Assembly (NCBI RefSeq): GCF_018492665.1 | Contig: NZ_JAFVME010000001.1 | Span: 904,567 to 968,566 of the forward strand | DNA from: Pedobacter sp. B4-66 | Lineage (GTDB): Bacteria; Bacteroidota; Bacteroidia; Sphingobacteriales; Sphingobacteriaceae | Reading direction: 5' to 3' | Length of the DNA: 64,000 nucleotides | In this document: in pieces, positions 25,177-34,006 of the stretch | Position numbering within the stretch: the stretch's first letter is position 1 | Layout: every line of letters begins with the position of its first letter | Notes under the pieces: generated by a model | The model's input: the letters and a program-made list of their open reading frames with translations, nothing else | Told to the model about the DNA's origin: nothing | Databases searched by the model: none | Translations under genes and position numbers: made by a program

Positions 25177-26109
25177 TTAATAGCGATTTACCTCAAAGCT
25201 ACTCAATCCTCCATCTAAATTGATAAATATCTTTTTTGCTGATGCCTTATAATTTGGAGTTTCGTAAGTGCCATCCTCCAATTTAGTAAATCCGGTAAAG
25301 TCTTTTGATGAAAGTCCTGTTTTCGTTTTAATCCTGCATCCTGAATTTGTCGGGATTTTAATTTTAACATCTGCCACACCTGTTTTCACATTCACATCTG
25401 TTATAGGCAATAAATCTCCAATCTTAATATTCAAAGCTGCTGCACCACCATCAAAATTGAAAGCGCGTACTTTGTATTCCGAAAGATCGAAATCTACTTC
25501 TCCGGCACCCATGCTCATATGAATTTCCCAGGTAGGCTTGATATTTAATTTCATATCAACATCATTTCCACCATCACCCATATTCCATTTAGAGTTGCCT
25601 TTCATTTTAAAATTAACCGTAGTTACACTATCAGTTTTTTCTGTTTGCAATGAAAAGGTTCCTCCTCTTTTTTGTACATCAGCTGTGATTAGGCTATCCG
25701 TTGGACCTTTAAGATCAAAAGATGTTCCACCACCGGAGATATTCAAAACAGTTTTGGTAGATGCAGAGTCAGTAAAAGGATGTGAAAAGCTTAAATGTTC
25801 AGATTCATTATTATCAAAATTTACATCTTCTTCAATATGGGAATTCGACCATACTCTATCTTCCGGGGCTTGTCTGCCTTTGTAAAATAGAACCCCTAAA
25901 GTAATCACAAGGATCCCAATAGATATCATTCCGCCTACCTGTGATTTGTTCTTGTTAAAAAGAATATTTACACCGGCAATGATTAAAAATATTGGCCAGA
26001 AACGCCATACATTACGCCAGTAAAAATCGATTATATGAAAGTTCTCTAAAAGGAGTACCCCACCTATAAAAAGCAGTACAATACCCCACATTACTCTATC
26101 CAGTTTCAT
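25177..26109 (-). CDS. LiaF-like membrane protein with toastrack-type domain
   Basis: The 310-residue protein has three to four N-terminal transmembrane helices (GIVLLFIGGVLLLENF, FWPIFLIIAGVNILF, GGMISIGILVITLGVLF) like the LiaI/LiaF/DUF5668 membrane region. A beta-rich C-terminal domain follows with repeated glycine patterns (NISGGGTSFDLKGPT, HMSMGAGEVDFDLSEY, NFDGGAAALNIKIGDL, LDGGLSSFEVNRY). In Bacillus, LiaF modulates a cell-envelope stress two-component system. Here no kinase is adjacent. It starts 1 base after the PspC-protein stop, so the two are cotranscribed. Confidence 0.83.
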   Translation of the reverse strand: MKLDRVMWGIVLLFIGGVLLLENFHIIDFYWRNVWRFWPIFLIIAGVNILFNKNKSQVGGMISIGILVITLGVLFYKGRQAPEDRVWSNSHIEEDVNFDNNESEHLSFSHPFTDSASTKTVLNISGGGTSFDLKGPTDSLITADVQKRGGTFSLQTEKTDSVTTVNFKMKGNSKWNMGDGGNDVDMKLNIKPTWEIHMSMGAGEVDFDLSEYKVRAFNFDGGAAALNIKIGDLLPITDVNVKTGVADVKIKIPTNSGCRIKTKTGLSSKDFTGFTKLEDGTYETPNYKASAKKIFINLDGGLSSFEVNRY

Positions 26110-26110
26110 C

Positions 26111-26812
26111 TTAAATATCTTTTTTGGTGAATCTATCGTCTATTTTACTTTCGCCTGTAGCTGGGTTTTCAGGAACATCTGTAGGTGTAGGATTTACCGG
26201 TTCAGCTGGGCTATTCTCAGTATTTTGTCTTTTCCACTCTTCCCACGCATCTTTTCTTTTAGATTTAAGAATAAAGCTTACCCCTATTGCAACAAATACC
26301 AATGGCCATAACTTACTAATGCTAAACCAGAAAGGGATAATATTAAACTCGTTCATTAAAAAATACATACCTATTACGAGTAAAAATAGTCCCCCTATTG
26401 TTCGGCCCGTATCACTTTTCTGATAAGGTTTAAACTCAGGTTGTTTCTGTTCAGTAGTAAAACCGCCTTCATTTACTGTCGATGAAGTCCAACTTTGCGA
26501 TTGCGCAGGGTTTGGAGTTTCAACCGGGTTTTGAAAAGGTTGCGAGAACGCATTTGGTGAATTAAAAGGGTTATTTTGTGGCCCTTTATAAAAGTCATTA
26601 AATTTTGAAAATCTTTTTGCCGGATCGTTATTTACAGGTACCACAATCCACATGATGATATACACCAAAATTCCTGTTCCAACCAAAAAGATGGTTGAGA
26701 GTACGAACAATAATCTGATTATCGTCACATCCACCTCCATGTACTCTGCAATTCCAGATGACACACCTGCAATTACTTTCTCATGCTCATTTCTAAATAA
26801 TCTCTTGTCCAT
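26111..26812 (-). CDS. PspC-domain protein fused to LiaF-type transmembrane region
   Basis: The 233-residue protein begins with a PspC domain (KRLFRNEHEKVIAGVSSGIA, then EVDVTIIRLLFVLSTIFL and GILVYIIMWIVVP). A Pro/Asn/Gln-rich linker follows. A second pair of helices resembles the DUF5668 region (GGLFLLVIGMYFLMNEFNII, LWPLVFVAIGVSFIL). PspC proteins belong to phage-shock-type envelope stress responses. It is cotranscribed with the LiaF-like gene and 20 bases after the SDR gene. Confidence 0.88.
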   Translation of the reverse strand: MDKRLFRNEHEKVIAGVSSGIAEYMEVDVTIIRLLFVLSTIFLVGTGILVYIIMWIVVPVNNDPAKRFSKFNDFYKGPQNNPFNSPNAFSQPFQNPVETPNPAQSQSWTSSTVNEGGFTTEQKQPEFKPYQKSDTGRTIGGLFLLVIGMYFLMNEFNIIPFWFSISKLWPLVFVAIGVSFILKSKRKDAWEEWKRQNTENSPAEPVNPTPTDVPENPATGESKIDDRFTKKDI

Positions 26813-26832
26813 AATATATTTCCTCCTATATT

Positions 26833-27522
26833 TTAAAACTGTATCGGCTTTATAGTTATCTCATCAACATTTACGCCACTGCTTAAATTTAAAATGGTGT
26901 ATATGGTATTCGCAATATCCTCTGGTTGTACAAAACGATCAGCTGGGATTTCTGTTCCCTCCCATGATGATGTTAATGTAGAACCTGGTAGTACAGCTGT
27001 TACCTTAACGTTGTATTTTGATAATTCATCCCTAAATACACTATTAAGACTTAGCAATGCCGCTTTAGTTACACTATAGCTACCTGCATTTTCTGCATTT
27101 TGTTTACTGGCTACCGAACATATGTTAAAAATATGGCCTGACTGCCTTGTACGCATCATTTTACCAAAAAACTTAGATAGGTAATAAGCTGAATTAAGAT
27201 TGAGATTTAGTTGCTTTTCAAGCTGATCATCAGCCTCATCAAGTATAGATCCCTGCAAAAACATACCAGCATTATTCACTAAAACATCAACTTCAGACAT
27301 TTCTTTTTTTACCGCATTGCAGAATGCATACACTTCATCTTTAAGACTGCAATCAGCCTGATAAGTAAATACCTTAACGCCGGTATACTTTAGTTCTTCA
27401 GCAAAACGCTCCAGTTCGGTCGTACTTCTTGAGCACACTGCTAAATCATACCCATTCTCTGCCAGCTTTATTGCAATGGCCTTTCCAATCCCTTTAGTAG
27501 CACCGGTAATAATTGCTTTCAT
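26833..27522 (-). CDS. Short-chain dehydrogenase/reductase
   Basis: A classical SDR of 229 residues with the nucleotide-binding motif TGATKGIGKAIA (7-18), NNAG at 83-86, catalytic S136, Y149 and K153 (SYSVTKAAL). The motif and arginine R32 in CSRS suggest NADP(H). Family members include 3-ketoacyl-ACP reductases and many carbonyl reductases, so the substrate is open. It is the first gene of the SDR-PspC-LiaF-RDD run and divergent from mlaE. Confidence 0.88.
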   Translation of the reverse strand: MKAIITGATKGIGKAIAIKLAENGYDLAVCSRSTTELERFAEELKYTGVKVFTYQADCSLKDEVYAFCNAVKKEMSEVDVLVNNAGMFLQGSILDEADDQLEKQLNLNLNSAYYLSKFFGKMMRTRQSGHIFNICSVASKQNAENAGSYSVTKAALLSLNSVFRDELSKYNVKVTAVLPGSTLTSSWEGTEIPADRFVQPEDIANTIYTILNLSSGVNVDEITIKPIQF

Positions 27523-27637
27523 TGTTTAAACATCTTATTTAACACAATAATACAAAAAACCACCACATGGCAAAACATTAATAGGCAAAGATTGGTTAGA
27601 AAAAGGGATTAGTACGATTTCAACTTTTTATTGTTTC

Positions 27638-27666
27638 TTTGTAAGAATATTGCACAAATACTTTAG
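27638..27666 (+). promoter_or_regulatory. Candidate promoter of mlaE-mlaF
   Basis: TTTG at 27638-27641, a 17-base spacer, and TACTTTAG at 27659-27666 (one mismatch from TAnnTTTG) lie 16 bases before the mlaE ATG. The leader would be very short. Confidence 0.3.
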
Positions 27667-27681
27667 CTAATTTTTCATTGA

Positions 27682-28416
27682 ATGAATTTCACCAATTTTG
27701 GCAGGTACCTACTTTTATTGAAAGCGGTATTTAGAAAGCCCGAAAAGTTTAAAATATACTTGAAGGCCATCTTTAAACAAATGGATTTTGTAGGGGTAGG
27801 CTCCCTTGGGCTAATCGCCATTATTTCTACTTTTATAGGAGCAGTAATGACATTACAGATTGCCTTCCAGTTGGTTAGTGATTTTATTCCTAAAACCATT
27901 ATTGGTTCTGTAAACAGAGATTCAAGTATTCTAGAGCTTAGTCCTACCATTACGGCTATTGTTTTGGCTGGTAAAATTGGTTCTGCAATTTCATCTGAAA
28001 TTGGCACAATGCGTGTAAGTGAACAGATTGATGCACTAGAGATCATGGGAATCAACTCTCCCGGTTATCTTATCCTACCAAAAATTATAGCAGGTATTAC
28101 CATGGTTCCTTTATTGGTAATCATGTCGATGTTCTTAAGCATTACCGGTGGATACATTGGTGGCACTTTATCTGGCGCTGTTACTCCTGCTGAATATATT
28201 CAAGGTATCACTACCGATTTTAATCCTTATACCATTGTTGTTGCCCTTGTAAAGGCCTTTGTGTTTGGTTTTATCATCACGTCTGTTCCTGCATACGAAG
28301 GTTTTTATGTAAAAGGCGGTGCACTTGAAGTAGCGCAGGCAAGTACGAGAGCTGTTGTTGTGAGTTGTATTACTATATTGGCATGTGATTACATTGTAAC
28401 CCAGTTATTATTATGA
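27682..28416 (+). CDS. mlaE: MlaE-family ABC transporter permease
   Basis: A 244-residue membrane protein of the MlaE/YrbE family. It shows the conserved features VGSLGLIAIISTFIGAVMTL, ELSPTITAIVLAGKIGSAIS, EQIDALEIMGI and a hydrophobic C-terminus. With MlaF it forms the inner-membrane core of a phospholipid transport system that keeps the outer membrane asymmetric. Its stop overlaps the mlaF start (ATGA). The MCE-domain subunit MlaD is not next to it in this window. Confidence 0.92.
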   Translation: MNFTNFGRYLLLLKAVFRKPEKFKIYLKAIFKQMDFVGVGSLGLIAIISTFIGAVMTLQIAFQLVSDFIPKTIIGSVNRDSSILELSPTITAIVLAGKIGSAISSEIGTMRVSEQIDALEIMGINSPGYLILPKIIAGITMVPLLVIMSMFLSITGGYIGGTLSGAVTPAEYIQGITTDFNPYTIVVALVKAFVFGFIITSVPAYEGFYVKGGALEVAQASTRAVVVSCITILACDYIVTQLLL

Positions 28417-29165
28417 TCGAGATTAAGGACATACACAAATCATTTGGCAGCAACAAAGTACTACAGGGAATTTCAGGTAAGTTTGAAGCTGGTGTGACCA
28501 ACCTGATCATTGGGGGTTCCGGTTCCGGTAAAACCACATTACTTAAATGTATGATTGGCCTGCACCACCCTGAACAAGGAAGTGTAGAATATGATGGTCG
28601 TGAGTTTACTTCCATGAACTTCGAAGAAAAGATAGAGATCAGAAAAGAGATCGGTATGCTTTTCCAGGGTTCTGCGTTATTTGATTCAATGACTGTTGAA
28701 GAGAACATTATGTTCCCTTTAAATATGTTTACCGAACAGGATCATAAAGAAAAGCTGGATCGCGTAAATTTCTGTTTGGAACGCGTAAACCTTGAAGGGA
28801 AAAACAAACTTTTCCCTGCTGAGCTTTCGGGTGGTATGAAAAAACGTGTGGGTATTGCCCGCGCTATTGCCATGAATCCAAAGTATTTGTTTGTTGATGA
28901 ACCCAACTCTGGTCTTGACCCGAAAACTTCTATCGTAATTGATGAGTTGATTAAGGAACTTACTGAGGAATACAATACAACAACAATAGTTGTTACCCAC
29001 GATATGAACTCTGTTATGGGTATCGGCGACTATATTCTTTTCTTGCACGAAGGCAAGAAATTCTGGGAAGGATCTAATAAAGAGATCGCCCATACTGAAA
29101 TTCAAGAACTAAATGATTTCGTTTTTGCAAGCCGCTTTATGAAGGCTGCAAAAGGAAAGTTTTAA
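28413..29165 (+). CDS. mlaF: MlaF-family ABC transporter ATPase
   Basis: The 250-residue ATPase has Walker A GGSGSGKT (34-41), signature LSGGM (138-142) followed by KKRVGIARAIA, and Walker B with catalytic glutamate YLFVDEPNSGLDP (158-170). It powers lipid transport with MlaE, whose gene it overlaps by 4 bases. The length and motifs are standard. The downstream methyltransferase gene follows after 9 bases and may be in the same transcript. Confidence 0.93.
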   Translation: MIEIKDIHKSFGSNKVLQGISGKFEAGVTNLIIGGSGSGKTTLLKCMIGLHHPEQGSVEYDGREFTSMNFEEKIEIRKEIGMLFQGSALFDSMTVEENIMFPLNMFTEQDHKEKLDRVNFCLERVNLEGKNKLFPAELSGGMKKRVGIARAIAMNPKYLFVDEPNSGLDPKTSIVIDELIKELTEEYNTTTIVVTHDMNSVMGIGDYILFLHEGKKFWEGSNKEIAHTEIQELNDFVFASRFMKAAKGKF

Positions 29166-29174
29166 TATATAATT

Positions 29175-30059
29175 ATGATAAGCCTGCTAACACCCACGCA
29201 TTGGAAAGATTATGAGCTGATCGATTGTGGTGATTTTGAAAAATTAGAACGCTTTGGTAATCTGGTATTATCCAGACCAGAGCCTCAAGCCGTTTGGAAA
29301 AAAACCTTGTCTGAAAATGACTGGAAAAAACAAACCCACATCAGATTTAAAGGTCGTTCAGCTACCTCTGGAGAATGGGTTAAGAACTCTGCTCATTTAC
29401 CTGACCGCTGGAATGTTGAGTATAAAAACGATGATGTAACCATTAACCTACGTTTGGGATTAACCTCATTTAAACATGTTGGTGTTTTCCCTGAGCAAGC
29501 GGTAAACTGGGATTATATCTCTTCGTCAATAAAGAAATTTAAGACTCCAAGTCCTAAAGTATTAAACTTGTTTGCCTATACCGGTGCTGCTTCGCTAATT
29601 GCAAAAGCGGCCGGAGCAGATACAACTCACGTTGATTCTATTAAACAAGTAGTAAACTGGGCTAATGAAAACCAGGAGCTTTCTAAACTTAAAGATGTAC
29701 GTTGGGTAGTTGAGGATGCTTTAAAGTTTGTAAAAAGAGAGCTTAAACGCGGTAAAAAGTATAACGGTATTATCTTAGATCCTCCTGCTTTTGGCCATGG
29801 ACCAAACGGAGAGAAATGGAAACTGGAAGATCATATTCAGGAAATGATGCAGGATGTAGTGCAGTTACTAGATGAGGAAGAACACTTCCTAATCTTAAAT
29901 ACCTACTCTTTAGGTTTCTCTTCAGTTATTGTAGAGAACTTAATTAAAACTTCGTTTCCACAAGTAAGAAACCTTGAAACTGGAGAATTGTATTTACAGG
30001 CTACTTCTGGTATTAAATTGCCATTAGGAGTTTTTGGTAAATTCAACACGTTTAAATAA
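29175..30059 (+). CDS. Class I SAM-dependent methyltransferase, RlmI-like (COG1092 type)
   Basis: The 294-residue protein has the SAM-binding motif VLNLFAYTGAASLIAKAAGA and the motif IILDPPAFGHGPNGEKW, typical of the RlmI/COG1092 rRNA methyltransferase group. The N-terminal PUA domain of RlmI is missing. The first 110 residues are instead a family-specific region with GVFPEQAVNWDYIS. RNA is the likely substrate by family resemblance; which base is unknown. It follows mlaF closely but shares no obvious function with it. Confidence 0.85.
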   Translation: MISLLTPTHWKDYELIDCGDFEKLERFGNLVLSRPEPQAVWKKTLSENDWKKQTHIRFKGRSATSGEWVKNSAHLPDRWNVEYKNDDVTINLRLGLTSFKHVGVFPEQAVNWDYISSSIKKFKTPSPKVLNLFAYTGAASLIAKAAGADTTHVDSIKQVVNWANENQELSKLKDVRWVVEDALKFVKRELKRGKKYNGIILDPPAFGHGPNGEKWKLEDHIQEMMQDVVQLLDEEEHFLILNTYSLGFSSVIVENLIKTSFPQVRNLETGELYLQATSGIKLPLGVFGKFNTFK

Positions 30060-30070
30060 ACGCTAAAATA

Positions 30071-30100
30071 AAAAAGACGCCGGGACCTAAACCGGCGTCT
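30071..30100 (-). terminator. Rho-independent terminator of the heme-uptake operon
   Basis: A GC-rich 9-bp perfect stem (AGACGCCGG at 30075-30083 with CCGGCGTCT at 30092-30100) is followed on the minus strand by a T-rich run. On the plus strand no T run follows, so it serves the hmu operon rather than the methyltransferase gene. Confidence 0.85.
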
Positions 30101-30152
30101 CTAAACACACTTAAACCCAGTAACACCTTACTGCTTAAGTTTCTTTCGCTGT

Positions 30153-31181
30153 TTATGCAATTACAGCTAATTCATTTGCTATCATTCTCCAGTTTTCATT
30201 TTCAGGAATACCAGGCTTACGTTTTCCAAAGAACTGAACTATGATATTTCCAGCTTTATCAAATACCTCAATACTGGTTACAATACCATCACTTGTTGGT
30301 TTTTTAACCAGCCATACATTAGCAATACCATCTTCACGAAGGTGCATGTTAAATTCAGGGTCTAACACATTAAACCACGGACCAGTTTGAACAAGTTTCT
30401 TTACTAAACCGGTATGAATCTGGATACATCCTGCGCTTGAAGTGAAAACCATGATCTCCAAATCTGTTTCAGAAGCTTTGGTTAAAATAGCTTTCAACGA
30501 GTCGGTTGTGATTTGTATGGCATGACCTTCGGGTGCCAAACGCAAACCTTGGGTACGACTTAATCCATAATTTCTTAACAAACCATGGAAATCGTGCGTA
30601 TCCTTTAATGCCAACCATTCTTTCTTAAATGATTCTGCATCAACTTCTTCATCTGGTTTTTCTACAGGCGCAGCCTTCTCAGTAATTATCTCTAATGCAC
30701 CAGTCTGATCTTCTGCAGTATATTTTTTAACTAATGCTTCATAGGCATCAACATCACTTGTATCTGTTAGGTAGATTTTGTGAATAGCCTCACCATCCTT
30801 ACCAAAAAACTGCAAACTTTTACGGCTGTTCTCATCAACAGCAAAGGCCGATTTCCATGCATTCATAAATAACCTTAAATCGATATCAGGATTTACTGCC
30901 AACCCCATCATTCCATTAAAGGATACTTTTTTATAGATTCCTTTACGCTCATGAACACAAAAGTCATTACGGGTCAAAGCCATTACATAGCCTAAACTTT
31001 CAACTTGTTTTAATATTTCCTGGAACTGATCCTGCAAGCGGATAGCAGTTGAATTTACAGTTGTTGCAATTAATTCAGCTTCGCTAGTACCCAATTGTTT
31101 TGCCGCATCTCTGATACGTACTTTTGGGTTTTCTGTTTTAAATGCTTCCCATTGGCTTTTTAAATCTAATATCTTTTCCAT
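30153..31181 (-). CDS. hmuS: Hemin-degrading / heme-handling factor HmuS (HemS/ChuS family)
   Basis: The 342-residue protein has the two tandem halves of the HemS family (about residues 1-165 and 185-342). Segments include RIRDAAKQLGTSEAELIA, VMALTRNDFCVHERKGIY and HDFHGLLRNYGLSRTQGL. The histidine at residue 196 aligns with the heme-ligating His196 of Yersinia HemS. It receives imported heme in the cytoplasm and may degrade it or pass it on. It is the last gene of the hmu operon, followed by a strong terminator. Confidence 0.93.
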   Translation of the reverse strand: MEKILDLKSQWEAFKTENPKVRIRDAAKQLGTSEAELIATTVNSTAIRLQDQFQEILKQVESLGYVMALTRNDFCVHERKGIYKKVSFNGMMGLAVNPDIDLRLFMNAWKSAFAVDENSRKSLQFFGKDGEAIHKIYLTDTSDVDAYEALVKKYTAEDQTGALEIITEKAAPVEKPDEEVDAESFKKEWLALKDTHDFHGLLRNYGLSRTQGLRLAPEGHAIQITTDSLKAILTKASETDLEIMVFTSSAGCIQIHTGLVKKLVQTGPWFNVLDPEFNMHLREDGIANVWLVKKPTSDGIVTSIEVFDKAGNIIVQFFGKRKPGIPENENWRMIANELAVIA

Positions 31182-31228
31182 TTTATATTGTTTTAATTAA
31201 TTCGTTCTATTTTAAATATTATTACCTT

Positions 31229-32011
31229 TTAACTCACACTAGTAGCCGGTATAACCAGCGGGCAATTGTAATCTTCACATGCCATAAGTTTTACTTTGAT
31301 ACTAAAAGTCTCATGTATATTATCACAATTGATAACCTCAATAGGCATTCCCTCGGCAACCTTTTTACCATTTTTAAGCATCAATATCCTATCCGCAAAG
31401 CGCGAAGCATAATTGATGTCGTGTAAAATACAGATAACGCAATACCCCCTATCTGCAAGCTTACGTGCCAATACCATAATCTGTTGCTGAAACTGAATAT
31501 CCAAACCATTTGTTGGCTCATCCAATAACAAACAAGCGTTCGGACTATCATAAACCTGTGCAATAACCCTTGCCAATTGAACCCGTTGCTGCTCACCACC
31601 TGAAAGCGTATTGTAATCGCGGCCCGACAAATGACTTATCCCTGTATCTTGCATGACTCTCCTTACTACTGAAAAATCATTGGCAGCAGGTTTCTGATCA
31701 AAATGTGGATAACGCCCCATCATCACCAATTCATCAACAACAAAAGAAACAGAAATAGTATTGTGTTGAGAAAGCACCGCTCTTGTCTTTGCCAGATCTT
31801 CAAGCCTGTAATTCATCAACTCTTTTCCCTTAATAAAAACCTTGCCTGAAGATGGCCTCATTTCTCTGCAAAGCAATTTCATCAAAGTACTTTTACCGGC
31901 ACCATTGGCACCCAGTATGGCAAGCATTTCTCCAGAGCGAGCCTCAAAGCTCAGCCCATCTACCAGTTTTCTATTCCCAACTTTGTATGTTAAATCTTCT
32001 ACTCGGATCAT
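31229..32011 (-). CDS. hmuV: Heme ABC transporter ATPase HmuV
   Basis: The 260-residue ATPase has Walker A GANGAGKS (34-41), signature LSGGE (136-140) with QQRVQLARV, and Walker B LLLDEPTNGLD. It belongs to the FecE/HmuV group of iron and heme importers. Its ATG directly abuts the hmuU stop codon, which fits a stable HmuUV complex. The heme substrate is inferred from HmuY and HmuS in the same operon. Confidence 0.93.
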   Translation of the reverse strand: MIRVEDLTYKVGNRKLVDGLSFEARSGEMLAILGANGAGKSTLMKLLCREMRPSSGKVFIKGKELMNYRLEDLAKTRAVLSQHNTISVSFVVDELVMMGRYPHFDQKPAANDFSVVRRVMQDTGISHLSGRDYNTLSGGEQQRVQLARVIAQVYDSPNACLLLDEPTNGLDIQFQQQIMVLARKLADRGYCVICILHDINYASRFADRILMLKNGKKVAEGMPIEVINCDNIHETFSIKVKLMACEDYNCPLVIPATSVS

Positions 32012-33058
32012 CTATAGGTTGTTTTTATTTTTCTCTGAGATAATTATATATATAAACACAGGCACACCAATCATTGCAGTTAAGATCCCTATCGGAAGTT
32101 CTGCAGGAGCAACTATTGTTCTGGCAATAAGGTCGGCTCCGGTTAATAAAGCAGCACCAAGTAATGCCGATCCAGGAATTACAAGTCTATGATCGGCAGT
32201 AAATGTCATCCTTATAATATGAGGAATAATTAAACCGATAAACCCAATTATTCCGGCCATAGCAACAGAAGCACCGACAGCCATCGTAGCAAGAATAATG
32301 ATCATCCGTTTAACCACTTTAACATTTACCCCCATATGCAAAGCCTGCGGTTCTCCAAGCGCCAATGCGTTTAAAGATTTCGCGAAAAAAGGAAGTGTAA
32401 CAATCGGGATTAAAACAAAGGGCAATAATGCGCTCACCGTTTGCCAGCTGGCCCCGCCTAAACTTCCAAGATTCCAAAAGGTAATGTTTCGTAATTGTGC
32501 ATCGGTGGCCATGTAAGTCATTAACCCAATAAACGAGTTTGCCAACGCATTAATTGCCAATCCGGCCAGTAATAAAGTTGTTATAACAGTTTTACCATTC
32601 TTCATCGCAATGCGATAAACAATCATTGTGGTAATTCCTGCACCAATAAATGCTGCAATTGATAAAGCGTAAAAACTTAATGTACCTGTAAGGTTTTTAA
32701 AAATGCTAATCTCAAGTACAATCATTATTACTGCAAACAATGTAGCACCCGATGATATACCTATTAAACCAGGTTCTGCAAGTGGGTTACGGAATAAGCC
32801 TTGAATAGCGGCACCCGAAACACCCAAGGCCGCACCAATAAGCCCACCCAATAATACTCTTGGCAAACGAAGATTAAAAAATACGGATGCTTGTTGCGAT
32901 GTAAAACCCTGATGATCTGACAACCTAGTATGGTAGCTTATGATAGATAACAGTTCAGAAAAACTGATATCTACAGCGCCAATACAGGAAGAAACCACCA
33001 TCGTTACAATCAGCACCACGGCAAGCAGCACAATAATATATCCTGTTTTTTTAATCAC
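32012..33058 (-). CDS. hmuU: Heme ABC transporter permease HmuU (FecCD family)
   Basis: A 348-residue protein with about ten transmembrane helices and the FecCD signatures FNLRLPRVLLGGLIGAALGV, NPLAEPGLIGISSGATLF, and IGFIGLIIPHIIRMTF. It forms the inner-membrane channel for heme. The start codon is GTG (read MIKKTGYII), 7 bases after the hmuT stop. The length is normal. Confidence 0.93.
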   Translation of the reverse strand: MIKKTGYIIVLLAVVLIVTMVVSSCIGAVDISFSELLSIISYHTRLSDHQGFTSQQASVFFNLRLPRVLLGGLIGAALGVSGAAIQGLFRNPLAEPGLIGISSGATLFAVIMIVLEISIFKNLTGTLSFYALSIAAFIGAGITTMIVYRIAMKNGKTVITTLLLAGLAINALANSFIGLMTYMATDAQLRNITFWNLGSLGGASWQTVSALLPFVLIPIVTLPFFAKSLNALALGEPQALHMGVNVKVVKRMIIILATMAVGASVAMAGIIGFIGLIIPHIIRMTFTADHRLVIPGSALLGAALLTGADLIARTIVAPAELPIGILTAMIGVPVFIYIIISEKNKNNL

Positions 33059-33065
33059 CCTGTTG

Positions 33066-33935
33066 CTATTTAACTGCCTCGTTAATTTTGCCTGATAATT
33101 CTGTTATTGCCTTTCCTAAACGCAAACCGAAACTGGTAAGCAAAGCACCATCCATGGTAATGAACTTCTTGTTTTTACCAGCGTTTGTTTGTGCAATACC
33201 CTGAACCGTTTCCAATCCTTGTGCACCACCTAAACTTTGCAAACCATCATCAAACAATAAGATTACATCAGGATTGGCTTTAACCAATGCCTCGGAGGTT
33301 AACGGTTTGTATTCAGAAAACCCGGTTACTGCATTTTCTGCACCTGCCAACTGAATTACCTTATCTACCTGTGTACCTAAACCACCAACCATCATTGTTC
33401 CTGTACCGCGGGCATAAATAAATAGTACTTTGGCTTTTTTAGTATTGGTAATTTGTTTTTGAGCTGATGCTACTTCTGAGTCAAATACTTTAATTAAAGA
33501 ATCTGCTTTAGCCTGTTGCAATAAACTATCGCCAACAGAACGGATTAAGTTTTTAGCACCATCTACAGAGAAATCCTGTTTAAATAACAAAAGCTTAATT
33601 CCGGCAGTTTTAAACTGAGCTGCAAGTTGCGGAGATACTTCTTTTTCAATCCCTACAACGATGTTAGGTTGTAAAGACAAAACACCTTCGACATTGATCT
33701 TGCTGTTATGACCAACCTTAGGCTTGCTTTTTAAGCTTTCCGGATAGCTACTTGTTATATCCGTACCTACTATGTTTTTTTCTAAACCTAGTCCGGCAAC
33801 AATTTCGCTTACCGTACCATTTAAAGAAACTATTTTCACACTATCAGGCAATTGTCTTGCTGTATTGTTTTCACTAGTGTTTCTGCATGCACTAAACATG
33901 GCAGCGGCCATCGCCAGCATTACTATTTTTTTCAT
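33066..33935 (-). CDS. hmuT: Heme-binding substrate-binding lipoprotein HmuT
   Basis: The 289-residue protein has a lipoprotein signal with lipid cysteine C17 (AAAMFSAC). A class III periplasmic binding protein follows (VKIVSLNGTVSEIVAGLGLE, NIVGTDITSSYPES, KVLFIYARGTGTMMVGGLGT). It carries heme to HmuUV. Upstream, between hmuY and this gene, lies a strong hairpin with a T run, which should lower its expression relative to hmuY. Confidence 0.9.
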   Translation of the reverse strand: MKKIVMLAMAAAMFSACRNTSENNTARQLPDSVKIVSLNGTVSEIVAGLGLEKNIVGTDITSSYPESLKSKPKVGHNSKINVEGVLSLQPNIVVGIEKEVSPQLAAQFKTAGIKLLLFKQDFSVDGAKNLIRSVGDSLLQQAKADSLIKVFDSEVASAQKQITNTKKAKVLFIYARGTGTMMVGGLGTQVDKVIQLAGAENAVTGFSEYKPLTSEALVKANPDVILLFDDGLQSLGGAQGLETVQGIAQTNAGKNKKFITMDGALLTSFGLRLGKAITELSGKINEAVK

Positions 33936-33946
33936 AATCAGTGTTT

Positions 33947-33982
33947 AAAAAGAGGAGCTTTCTGGGGGCAGAAAGCATCCTC
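33947..33982 (-). terminator. Intra-operon terminator or attenuator between hmuY and hmuT
   Basis: Read on the minus strand, a stem with arms GAGGA/GCTTTCTG against CAGAAAGC/TCCTC (8 bp plus 5 bp, one bulged base) closes a CCCCC-type loop and is followed by TTTTT. This is as strong as the intergenic terminators in the window but lies within an operon. It probably lets only part of transcription continue into the transporter genes. Confidence 0.7.
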
Positions 33983-34006
33983 ATCTAACCAAACTAAACC
34001 AAACGT

